DNA of 26,987 bases from CAZVJA01 sp964626885 (GTDB lineage: Bacteria > Planctomycetota > Planctomycetia > Planctomycetales > Planctomycetaceae), in the NCBI GenBank assembly GCA_964626885.1, contig CAZVJA010000058.1, positions 1 through 26,987 of the forward strand, in the 5' to 3' direction. This document shows positions 14,915-22,384 of this stretch, piece by piece. Each line of letters starts with the position of its first letter. Position 1 is the first letter of the stretch. A model generated the notes under the pieces. The model had not been told where the DNA came from. It saw only the letters and a list, made by a program, of their open reading frames with translations, and did not search any database. A program made the translations under genes and the position numbers.

Positions 14915-16231
14915 ATGAGCAGTAGCGACAATTCTGCGCGCCGAGTGGTTATTACCGGCGTGGGTGTGGTGAGTCCAATCGGGATCGGCGTGGACCGCTT
15001 CTGGGAAAGCCTCTCGGCAGGCAAGAGCGGCATCGGGCCGGTGGAACTGATCGAATACCTGGCTTCTCCTCATAGCGTGGCGGCCGAAGTGCGCGACTTC
15101 ACCGATTCCACGGCCAAGAGCGAATACTTGAAGAGCCAGCGGAAGAGCCTGAAGGTGATGTGCCGCGAGATTCAGTTGGGAGTCGCGTCGGCACCATTGG
15201 CGATGAGTCACGCCGAATTGGATCTCGAGAAAATCAACCACGAGCGATTCGGCGTCGATTTCGGCGCAAACCTGATGTTCAGCCCCCCCGACGTCTTGCG
15301 GGATGCCTGCTGGGCCTGCGTTGAGGACGTGCAAGGCCACAGGGAGTTCCAGCACAATGAATGGGGAACCGAAGGGCTGAGCAAGATGGAGCCCCTCTGG
15401 CTGCTTCGTTATCTCCCCAACATGCCTGCTTGTCACATCGGGATATCCGCGGACGCTCGTGGGCCGAGCAACTCGATTACCCTCGACGATGCTTCCGGTT
15501 GTTTGGCTCTGGGAGAAGCCTGCCGCGTGATTCAGCGCGATAAGGCAGACATTATGATCGCCGGCACCACCGGCACCCGGGTCCATGCAGTAAAAACCCT
15601 GCATGCCGCGCTGTGGGACGAATTGGCCTCGTGCAATGATCCGCCTTCGACTTGGTGCCGCCCCTTCGACGCGACGCGCACGGGGCAGGTGGTCGGCGAG
15701 GGAGCGTGTTCCTTCATCCTGGAGGAAGAGTCCCACGCGACCGGGCGGAATGCGAAGATTCTCGGGCGAATTCTGGGGATCGGCTCCTCGTGTGTCGCCG
15801 GGAAAGACGGGTCGGCCGATTCTCGCCTCGCGCTGGCGAATGCCATGCGGGCCGCGCTCCGCGACGCGAAACTGTCGCCCGATAAGATCGGCCACATCAA
15901 TGCCCACGGCACCGGCGAGCGAAAGGGAGACATCGAAGAAACGAAGGCAATCCACGATGTGTTCGGCGAAGTTGCCGCCAAGGTTCCCGTGACGGCGTTG
16001 AAGAGCTACATGGGGAATGCCGGTTCCGGCAGCGGCACGTTGGAAATCGCCGGATCACTCATCTGTTTGCAACACGGAGTCGTTCCCGCGACTCTGAATT
16101 ATGCGCACCCGGACCCGGAATGCAGGTTGAACGTGGTGCATGGGGAGCCGCTGTCGGTCTCGAACCGAACGTTCCTGAAAATCAACGTGACCCGCGCCGG
16201 CCAGGCGAGTGCGATGGTGTTCGAGGCGTGA
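14915..16231 (+). CDS. Ketosynthase-fold protein lacking the catalytic Cys (chain-length-factor-like)
   Basis: The 438 residues align along their length with the FabF upstream: RRVVITGVGVVSPIGIGVD at the start, FDATRTGQVVGEGACSFILE, INAHGTGERKGD and an ALKSYMGN segment. At the nucleophile position GPNSAVATAC of FabF corresponds to GPSNSITLDD here, so Cys is replaced by Asp192. The first His is kept (His331), the Lys is kept (Lys363), and the second His is Asn368. The GFGGHNA gate loop is replaced by TRAGQASA. It is unlikely to condense acyl groups itself. By analogy with chain-length factors of type II polyketide systems it may pair with FabF, or it may have a new function. The ATG at 14915 is chosen over a GTG at 14885. 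Confidence 0.85.
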   Translation: MSSSDNSARRVVITGVGVVSPIGIGVDRFWESLSAGKSGIGPVELIEYLASPHSVAAEVRDFTDSTAKSEYLKSQRKSLKVMCREIQLGVASAPLAMSHAELDLEKINHERFGVDFGANLMFSPPDVLRDACWACVEDVQGHREFQHNEWGTEGLSKMEPLWLLRYLPNMPACHIGISADARGPSNSITLDDASGCLALGEACRVIQRDKADIMIAGTTGTRVHAVKTLHAALWDELASCNDPPSTWCRPFDATRTGQVVGEGACSFILEEESHATGRNAKILGRILGIGSSCVAGKDGSADSRLALANAMRAALRDAKLSPDKIGHINAHGTGERKGDIEETKAIHDVFGEVAAKVPVTALKSYMGNAGSGSGTLEIAGSLICLQHGVVPATLNYAHPDPECRLNVVHGEPLSVSNRTFLKINVTRAGQASAMVFEA

Positions 16232-16346
16232 TGTGCCGGACGGGAAGCTCTGTATTGCCGCCGGGTGGAGGCGACGAACTGTCTGCCTGCGATCAATGAT
16301 CTGACCGATAGGTGGCACCGGTTGACGGGCCGGCAGCATCGGCAGA

Positions 16347-17468
16347 TCAATTTTCGTCAATTGTTTCTATCGTGGTTTCCCCGTTGATGAGCTGTAATTG
16401 GATCGGCCGCACGCCGGAAAGTGAATGGATGCTGTCGGCAAGTGCCGAGGAATGAGTGCTGACCCAGATCTGCGAGTGCTCTGCCGCGTGGACAATCAGT
16501 TCTGCCAATGGTGGAAGTAAATCGGGATGAAGACTCGATTCGGGTTCGTTCAGCGCAATGAGTGCCGGCGGACGAGGGCTCAACAAGCTGGCAGCCAGGC
16601 AAAGGAATCTCAACGTTCCATCGGATAGTTCTCGTGCAACCAGCGGGCGTGTACATCCCTCTGTTGTCAGCCCGACCACTAATTCTGTTTGGCGAGGAGA
16701 CTTTCCGATCGGCGTTTCGTCGTTGGACAAAATGACCAGCGACCGTCCCGGCAAGGCCGTTGAGATCGCGGCTTCTAGTCGTGCTCCGTCGCCAACCTCC
16801 AGAATCGTCTGGAGCGCAGCCGCAAGATCGCTGCCATCGTGACTAAGCACCGGCGTACGTACACTGACTTGAGGATTGCGGATCGGAGAGGCGTCATCGG
16901 TCCGAAACGTGTGATAGAACCGCCAACCACGCACCTCCTCGCGGATTGCAAACAACTCCGGGAAGCGATGCGGCTCACGAAGTTGTGAAAGAACGGACTC
17001 GTTTTCGCTGAAGACCAGCGGGTATTCGACACGCCGGCCTTCTAAGTCGCGAATCCAGGTGATCCCCGGCCCCCGATCCAAGAGCACGGATGATGGCTTG
17101 CGTTGTTTTCCATGCCAGACGAATTCTTCCTTGATCTGGGGATCGTAGCAAAACAGTGTTGGTGAGGGGGGCGGAAATCCGCACGTGAGTTGAAACGTCA
17201 GGTCATCGGTCTGGAAACCCAGCGACATGCGGACCGGTTTCTTATTGTTCGTTCTCGGCCCGGCCCACATAGCAGAGAGTAGGCCTCCCTCGCGGCAAAT
17301 CGACCGTGCAAAGTCACCTTCGCAAATCTGCAGGATCAGCCATAAGGCGCGATAAAGGTTGGACTTCCCTGAGCCGTTGGGGCCGGTGATGATATTCAGC
17401 CGCTGCAACGGGAGATGGACGCTCCGCAACGATCGATAGCCTTGAATATCCAAAGCAAGAAGTGCCAT
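16347..17468 (-). CDS. AAA/ABC-type ATPase (RecF/OLD-like, AAA_21)
   Basis: This is a 373-residue protein with an N-terminal RecF/SMC-like start (MALLALDIQGYRSLRSVHLP), Walker A GPNGSGKS (29-36), a long central insert, a signature-like ELSDGTLRFL (280-289), Walker B LIALNEPESSLHP (303-315) and an H-switch VSTHSS (His339). The Walker B acidic pair is N-E rather than D-E. No TOPRIM nuclease domain follows, unlike full OLD proteins. Members act in DNA repair or in phage defence when paired with effectors; no partner is obvious here apart from the divergent SUKH gene. The gene converges with the ketosynthase-like gene, with 115 bases between. The start is the ATG at 17468. Confidence 0.85.
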   Translation of the reverse strand: MALLALDIQGYRSLRSVHLPLQRLNIITGPNGSGKSNLYRALWLILQICEGDFARSICREGGLLSAMWAGPRTNNKKPVRMSLGFQTDDLTFQLTCGFPPPSPTLFCYDPQIKEEFVWHGKQRKPSSVLLDRGPGITWIRDLEGRRVEYPLVFSENESVLSQLREPHRFPELFAIREEVRGWRFYHTFRTDDASPIRNPQVSVRTPVLSHDGSDLAAALQTILEVGDGARLEAAISTALPGRSLVILSNDETPIGKSPRQTELVVGLTTEGCTRPLVARELSDGTLRFLCLAASLLSPRPPALIALNEPESSLHPDLLPPLAELIVHAAEHSQIWVSTHSSALADSIHSLSGVRPIQLQLINGETTIETIDEN

Positions 17469-17859
17469 TGTTGTCAGCGAGCGTCAGAGATCGGGGAATC
17501 ATACATCGAACCAAGTTCACGATTGTACCATTGAAGCAAGACGAACAAGGTGAAATCGTGAGCGACGCCTCATTTGGTAGTTGGGGCGCACGGGATGGCA
17601 AGCTGAGAACAAGGGATTTGCCGACAATTTCACGTTGGATGACGATAAAGCGCGACGGTCCCAGCGTTGTATCAACCGTGGTATTGCCGGCCTCCCAAAG
17701 AATTGCGAAAATTGGGCTGGGGCTATGAGTGTCGTTCGAGGTCGACGACGCATGAGCGCCCCCGGGAACCCGGCGCGGCGGTGGCCGGTGTTTTGAGATA
17801 CCAGAATTACCCCCCCCCCATCGCGGTGATGAGGGGCGTTCGGTAACATCGGGTGCGTC
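17469..17859. other. Gene-free divergent spacer with a C10 tract
   Basis: This is the 391-base gap between the divergent starts of the ATPase and the SUKH protein. Several frames are open on both strands, but none has a ribosome site or a family match. A run of ten C (17810-17819) lies about 40 bases before the ATG at 17860. No clear promoter was recognised. Confidence 0.4.
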
Positions 17860-18381
17860 ATGACCGACATCGTCATTATGGTGGTCTTGATTGTCGCTCT
17901 CTATATTGCCTTGCCGGTGGCGCTGTTGCTGGCCCGAGACTGGTTCACCAAACCATCGAAGAGGCAGATTGAGGAGTGCTCCCGACAGTTTACGGAGCGG
18001 GTCCAGCACCCGGACTTCGCTGCCGTCCACAAGCATTTCGGATGCCCCCTTCCGCCATGCGTGCAGGCGCTCTATGCAGACCGGCAGGAAGTTTTGCGAA
18101 CAGATTTCGAGGTTGTCGCAAATCCCGATACTGATCCAGGCCGGCGTTGGTATGTCGCATACTATCAGCCTGCCGATGCGCAGTCAGCGCGCGACACGTG
18201 GCCGGGGCTGGATGAGTACTTCGCTTTTGCTGACGATGGGTGCGGTAATGGGTACTTGGTCGACCCACGGGAGCATGACCCACCCGTCCTGTTCCATGAC
18301 CACGAGACAGGCGAGTTATCGACCGTGTGTGACCGCTTCACCGATTTTATGAGATGGCCACGTTTGGAGGTCGAAGGATAG
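17860..18381 (+). CDS. Membrane-anchored SMI1/KNR4 (SUKH) family protein
   Basis: The 173-residue product begins with one transmembrane segment (about residues 4-25, MVVLIVALYIALPVALLLA). From residue 30 it carries a SUKH-like domain: CPLPPCVQALYADR, then DEYFAFADDGCGNGYLVDP and VLFHDHETGELSTVCDRFTDFM, which match the family order (P-L-P..., F.FADDG.GN.Y..DP, F.DHE.G). SUKH proteins include immunity proteins of toxin systems, but in many planctomycetes they are free-standing. No toxin gene is adjacent. The start is the ATG at 17860. The gene converges with the TPR gene at 18557. Confidence 0.7.
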   Translation: MTDIVIMVVLIVALYIALPVALLLARDWFTKPSKRQIEECSRQFTERVQHPDFAAVHKHFGCPLPPCVQALYADRQEVLRTDFEVVANPDTDPGRRWYVAYYQPADAQSARDTWPGLDEYFAFADDGCGNGYLVDPREHDPPVLFHDHETGELSTVCDRFTDFMRWPRLEVEG

Positions 18382-18382
18382 T

Positions 18383-18398
18383 GTTCGAACGATCGAAC
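18383..18398. repeat. Small inverted repeat between convergent genes
   Basis: GTTCGA ACGA TCGAAC is a perfect 6-bp stem directly after the stop of the SUKH gene. It lacks a T-run, so it is at most a weak terminator. Bases 18399-18556 show nothing else I can support. Confidence 0.3.
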
Positions 18399-18556
18399 CG
18401 GCCGGCTGAATCGAATGGCGACGAGCGCGAGCCCCCGATAGGCCGCCGGGACCAATCGGGTTTGCCAATAAAGACGAATCGACGATCAACTCGCACTGGG
18501 GTCGCGGCAGGCTCGGTGCGTCTGCTCAAATTTGCGGGCATAGCACTCGGCGAATT

Positions 18557-20071
18557 TCAGCCGCTCTTCGCGGGAGTGTTGGCAGCTGCGGCCGGTGTGG
18601 CGCCACCGGATTTCTTCAGGGCCATCTTCGCGCCGCGATAGCCCGAGAGATGCTTCGAGCCGGTGTTGATTGCTTTCTGGAAGTGTGCGGCCGCCTCCTG
18701 GTCTTTTCCCTCTTTGGCCGCCCGCAGACCGATGAAAAACTCCGCTTCGCAGGTCTGGTCGTTCTTCATGCGCTCGTCTTTGGAATCGACCGAGGCGAGG
18801 AGATCCGCCTCTGAAGTCCCGCCGGACACATAGGCCAGCAGGCGGTCGATCCAATCCCGTTTGGCGGCCTCCTTTGCGAGGGCCTCCGCGAATCGAGTCT
18901 TCCCTTCGTCTCCCTTATTGAGGGCGACGAGGCACCAATACCGCCACGGATCGAGATAGCGAAGCTGAGAGCCGAGGCTGACCGCCTTATCGAACGCTTC
19001 GAGGGACTTTGCGTATTCTCCAGTGAAAAAATGCGTGAAGCCGAGATCGGCTTGGGCCACCGGATCCTGCGGCTGCATCTGAATGATGCGGTTGTGGTCC
19101 TCGATCGCCCCCGCCACATTCCCTTGTGCGAGCCGAGACTGCCCTCGCAGATTGTAGACGTATGATTGATTCTCATTGATTCGCAGAGAGGCGGTGAAGT
19201 CGGCTTCCGCGGCCTGCGCGTTCTCCGTTTGCAGCAGAGAGAATCCACGGTTCGTGTAGGAATAGTAGTATTGCGGATTGATCTCGATCGCACGGGTGAA
19301 ATCGTTGATGGCTTCGTCGTTGCGTCCCACTTGCTGCAGGTACATGCCCCGGTTGTTGTAAACCAGCGGATTGTTTGGAAACTGCTCGATGGCCTTCCCG
19401 TAGCTGGCAAGCGCGTCTTCCTTCTTTCCCGCGGCTGCTTGCGTTTCCGCCAACACCACGACCGCTCCCAGGTGTGAGGGTTGGAGCTTGAGTGCCTCTT
19501 GGCAATCGGTGATTGCCTCATCGTATTTCTTGAGGAAAGCCTGCGACATTGCCCGCTGATAGAGCAGATTGGCTTTTTCGTCGGGTTTCAGGTTTGGAAT
19601 GCCGAGGGCTTGTTCGGCCACTTTGACGGCGATTTCCGCGTGCTCCTTGCGGTTTTCCATCGTCGCCAGGCTCTTCATGCCGTACAGGTAGGGGAGGTAG
19701 TAGATGGCGCTCCGTTTGGGATCGACCCGGATGGCTTCACGTGCGTCCGCGATACCTTCCCGGATCAGCTTGCGGTCTCCCCTCTGCAATCCGAGATCGA
19801 CCTTGGCACTGCCGCGCAGGTAGTACGCGACATGGTCCGTCGGGTTCTCGGAGATCACCTGGCTGGTGAGATCGACAGCCTTCTGATAATCGCCGTTCTG
19901 GTAGGCAGTCTCGGCGCTCCGCTTGGAATCTTCATGTGCTGGATTGACCGGGGATTCGCTTCTGGAATCTCGGCGATCTCGGAAGATTCGCAGCTGGGCA
20001 TCTGCTGCGGAGGTTGAGATCAGGCAGAGGACTGCAGCCAGAACAGTCGAGAGGATAGTACGGCGTGGCAT
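18557..20071 (-). CDS. Secreted tetratricopeptide-repeat protein
   Basis: The 504-residue protein has a signal peptide (about 1-25, ending SAADA before QLRIF). TPR units follow from about residue 50 to 370, for example NNPLVYNNRGMYLQQVGRND, then EAINDFTRAIEINP. The C-terminal part (about 375-495) has the pattern of the end of NlpI-like TPR proteins: a segment with WIDRLLAYVSGGTSEADLLA, a Cys-Glu-AEFF.G element (TCEAEFFIGLRAA) and AAAHFQKAINTGSKH. TPR arrays bind partner proteins; the partner is not known. The ATG at 20071 has AGGAA seven bases upstream. The open frame continues to 20179 but does not resemble coding sequence. It is transcribed away from nusA. Confidence 0.85.
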   Translation of the reverse strand: MPRRTILSTVLAAVLCLISTSAADAQLRIFRDRRDSRSESPVNPAHEDSKRSAETAYQNGDYQKAVDLTSQVISENPTDHVAYYLRGSAKVDLGLQRGDRKLIREGIADAREAIRVDPKRSAIYYLPYLYGMKSLATMENRKEHAEIAVKVAEQALGIPNLKPDEKANLLYQRAMSQAFLKKYDEAITDCQEALKLQPSHLGAVVVLAETQAAAGKKEDALASYGKAIEQFPNNPLVYNNRGMYLQQVGRNDEAINDFTRAIEINPQYYYSYTNRGFSLLQTENAQAAEADFTASLRINENQSYVYNLRGQSRLAQGNVAGAIEDHNRIIQMQPQDPVAQADLGFTHFFTGEYAKSLEAFDKAVSLGSQLRYLDPWRYWCLVALNKGDEGKTRFAEALAKEAAKRDWIDRLLAYVSGGTSEADLLASVDSKDERMKNDQTCEAEFFIGLRAAKEGKDQEAAAHFQKAINTGSKHLSGYRGAKMALKKSGGATPAAAANTPAKSG

Positions 20072-20440
20072 CTCGGTTTCCTGCTGTAAGTCATTACAGG
20101 GCAGAATCATCAAGCGAGTGAGGCTTTTAGATTGCGGGTACCCGGGGGCGGAGGGTTGATCGATGATGCCCCGTCCCAAGAATGTATCGAACCTAATGGA
20201 TCAATACCAGACCTCGCCAGGCGACCGGATGGGTGTAGCATAAAATCTTCCAAGCTAAGTGGTTTTGTGCGAGTCGATGCTACCGTCGGTCACTCGTCGA
20301 CGGTTCCGTTGGAAGGGTGAGGTTCGGGAAGGTTTCAAATGGTGCTGTTGATGGTTTCGGCAAGAATATGAGTTTCGGCAAATTGCCGGAAAGTTTCCCA
20401 TGGAAACGGTTTAGTTCCGATGATGGGCGAGTCCACGTCC

Positions 20441-20469
20441 TTGACAGTTGAACGGCTGATGAGTATCGT
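20441..20469 (+). promoter_or_regulatory. Promoter of the nusA-infB-rbfA operon
   Basis: TTGACA (20441-20446), a perfect -35 box, is followed after 17 bases by TATCGT (20464-20469), four of six matches to TATAAT. Transcription would start near 20476, about 320 bases upstream of the nusA ATG. It is the best sigma-70-like promoter in the 727-base gap between the TPR gene and nusA. Confidence 0.6.
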
Positions 20470-20692
20470 TGGGGCAGCAAGTGGTAAGAATTGGCGTGTT
20501 TCCGCGCTGGGCGCGTCGGTATGGACCGAAGCGGCGAAGCTGCTGTTATGTTTCATGGTCTGAATGTTGTGAATTGTTGCAGTCTTCTGACGAGGGCGTC
20601 AGCCATGTAGACGGCAGGTGTCGCATGGGTAGTTGCGGAGCCTCGATGCGAGGTTCGTGTGGCTGCCTGTGGATCGTTCGCGACCGGCGTTG

Positions 20693-20717
20693 GCCTGTTT
20701 TCCGCGAGGAGACAGGC
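20693..20717 (+). promoter_or_regulatory. Strong hairpin in the nusA leader
   Basis: The sequence GCCTGTTTTC (20693-20702) pairs with GGAGACAGGC and its preceding base, giving ten pairs including two G-U pairs and a 5-base loop CGCGA. It stands five bases before the terminator hairpin. A smaller hairpin CCTCG ATG CGAGG lies at 20641-20653. Confidence 0.5.
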
Positions 20718-20721
20718 GGAG

Positions 20722-20748
20722 AAGTGGGACACGTGCCCGCTTTTTTTT
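20722..20748 (+). terminator. Intrinsic terminator inside the nusA leader (candidate attenuator)
   Basis: AAGTGGG (20722-20728) pairs with CCCGCTT (20736-20742), seven pairs with one G-U, around the loop ACACGTG, and eight T follow (20741-20748). No plus-strand gene lies upstream for which it could be the ordinary end: the nearest upstream gene is on the other strand, and the stretch holds only doubtful short frames. It lies between the operon promoter and nusA, about 50 bases from the ATG, so some transcripts should stop here before nusA. Readthrough could be controlled by NusA itself or by the adjacent hairpin. Confidence 0.65.
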
Positions 20749-20798
20749 GTTAATAAGGGACGGCGAGAGAGGCACATCGGAGGGGCGAAAGGGATATC

Positions 20799-22238
20799 AT
20801 GAACGGCAGTGAGGTGCTTCGAATCGTTGACGCGATTCATCGTGACAAGAACATCGACAAGGAAATCGTGTTCGAGGGAATCGAACAAGCGATCTTGTCG
20901 GCCGCGCGCAAGCACTTCGGCGAAGAAAGTGATGTGCTTGTGTCGATTGACCGGGAAACCGGCCAACCGGCTGCTTCTGTCAACGCCCAGGCGCTGCTCC
21001 CCGACGAGATCGGCGATTTGCTGGGAAGAATCGCGGCGCAGACCGCCAAGCAGGTCATTATTCAGAAGATTCGCGAAGCGGAGCGAGACTCGCTGTTCGA
21101 TGAGTACGAGGCTCTTCGAGGTCAGCTCGTGACTGGGGCGGTAACCCGCATCGAAGGGGGATCGGCAATCGTTAACCTCGGCAAGGTCGAAGGACTGTTG
21201 CCGCGCGGCGAGCAGATTCCGGGTGAGGTGCATCGCGTCGGCGAACGGGTTCGGGCCGTCGTCATCGACGTTCGCAAGCAAGGAAGCCGCGTTCGAATCA
21301 TTTTGTCACGCACGCATCCGGAACTCGTCCGGAGGTTGTTCGAGATTGAGATTCCTGAAGTTGCGGAGCATGTGATTGAAGTCCGCTCCCTCGCGCGCGA
21401 GGCCGGGTACCGCAGCAAGGTGGCTGTCTCATGCTTCGACAGCAAGATCGACTGTGTTGGTGCTTGTGTCGGCGTACGAGGCTCGCGAATCAAGAATGTC
21501 GTCGATGAATTGGCGGGAGAGCGAATCGACATTGTCCGCTGGAACGATTCGCTGCAGGTGCTGGTTCCGAACGCTCTGCAGCCGGCGGAGGTTGAAGATG
21601 TCATCCTTTGCCCGATGCTGGGGAAAGTCATTGTGTTGGTACATGACGACCAGCTGTCGCTGGCGATCGGCAAGAAAGGTCAAAACGTCCGTCTGGCCTC
21701 CAAATTGGTCGGCTGGGATATCCACGTGATGAATCAGGCCAAGCTCGATGAGCAGCTGGACAAGTCGGTGGCAGCGTTCTCGAAGGTTCCGAATGTCAGC
21801 GAAGAACTGGCCGAGAACCTCGTCGCGCAGGGCTTTTTCACGTTCGAGGATCTCTCGGTCATTGAGCCTGATCAGCTGGCAGAGCTGGGCGGGCTGACAG
21901 AAGAACAGTGTGACGAGATCGTCGCGTATGCGGATGAGAAGGCGGTCGTTGAGGAAGAGGAAGACCGCCGTGCGGCGGCAGAAGCCAGGCTGCACCGGGC
22001 GGAAGAAGCCGCTGCTGCCGCTGCTGCCGAGGAAGAGGATTCTCATGAGTTAGCGGAGGGGGAGACTGAAGGCGCTGAGGGTGGTGTGGCGACACAGGAT
22101 GCTGCGGAGTCTGAGAGTCCCGAAGAAGAAGCGGGTGCGGAGCCGGCTGCTTCCGCCGATGAAGAGGATGAACCTGCCGCGGAATCGCAGGAGGGGGAAG
22201 CATTGAGTAAAGCGGAAGCCTCCACGGGGGAAGAATGA
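20799..22238 (+). CDS. nusA: Transcription termination/antitermination protein NusA
   Basis: The 479-residue NusA has the standard order: an N-terminal RNA-polymerase-binding domain (1-~105, MNGSEVLRIVDAIHRDKNID), an S1 domain (about 110-175, VTGAVTRIEGGSAIVNLG), KH1 and KH2 (about 200-320, with VGACVGVRGSRIKNV and LSLAIGKKGQNVRLASKL), then one helix-hairpin-helix-like segment (about 330-390, PNVSEELAENLVAQGFFTFE). The last 90 residues are a low-complexity Ala/Glu-rich acidic tail. It controls pausing, termination and antitermination. In many bacteria rimP precedes nusA; here a non-coding leader with a terminator does. It is followed by infB after 146 bases. Confidence 0.96.
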   Translation: MNGSEVLRIVDAIHRDKNIDKEIVFEGIEQAILSAARKHFGEESDVLVSIDRETGQPAASVNAQALLPDEIGDLLGRIAAQTAKQVIIQKIREAERDSLFDEYEALRGQLVTGAVTRIEGGSAIVNLGKVEGLLPRGEQIPGEVHRVGERVRAVVIDVRKQGSRVRIILSRTHPELVRRLFEIEIPEVAEHVIEVRSLAREAGYRSKVAVSCFDSKIDCVGACVGVRGSRIKNVVDELAGERIDIVRWNDSLQVLVPNALQPAEVEDVILCPMLGKVIVLVHDDQLSLAIGKKGQNVRLASKLVGWDIHVMNQAKLDEQLDKSVAAFSKVPNVSEELAENLVAQGFFTFEDLSVIEPDQLAELGGLTEEQCDEIVAYADEKAVVEEEEDRRAAAEARLHRAEEAAAAAAAEEEDSHELAEGETEGAEGGVATQDAAESESPEEEAGAEPAASADEEDEPAAESQEGEALSKAEASTGEE

Positions 22239-22384
22239 GGAAGTGTGCAACCGGTATGGCAATTCGAGGGGTGTGAATTAGGTATTCTCCTCGAGTGTTT
22301 GGCTGGTGCTCAGAGAAAAAAGAACGGTCGATCGAAGGTACCGGGTGGACGTAAGCCGTCCGCTGGAAGGAATGTCATCCCAAG

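Noticed and set aside
14819..15955. 378-codon minus-strand frame opposite the ketosynthase-like gene.
   Set aside because: Antisense shadow of a gene with clear family alignment.
17462..17796. Small plus-strand frames between the ATPase and the SUKH gene.
   Set aside because: No ribosome site, no similarity I can name; they overlap the start of the ATPase gene or the divergent control region.
18354..18641. 95-codon plus-strand frame overlapping the ends of the SUKH and TPR genes.
   Set aside because: Overlaps two well-supported genes and has no motif.
20580..20750. tRNA, RNase P RNA, SRP RNA or tmRNA in the nusA leader (E. coli has a tRNA gene in the same place).
   Set aside because: No T-loop consensus, no RNase P or SRP core motifs were found.
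20469..20753. 94-codon plus-strand frame in the nusA leader.
   Set aside because: Starts with TTG within the -10 box and runs through the hairpins and terminator; Cys/Arg-rich without family resemblance.
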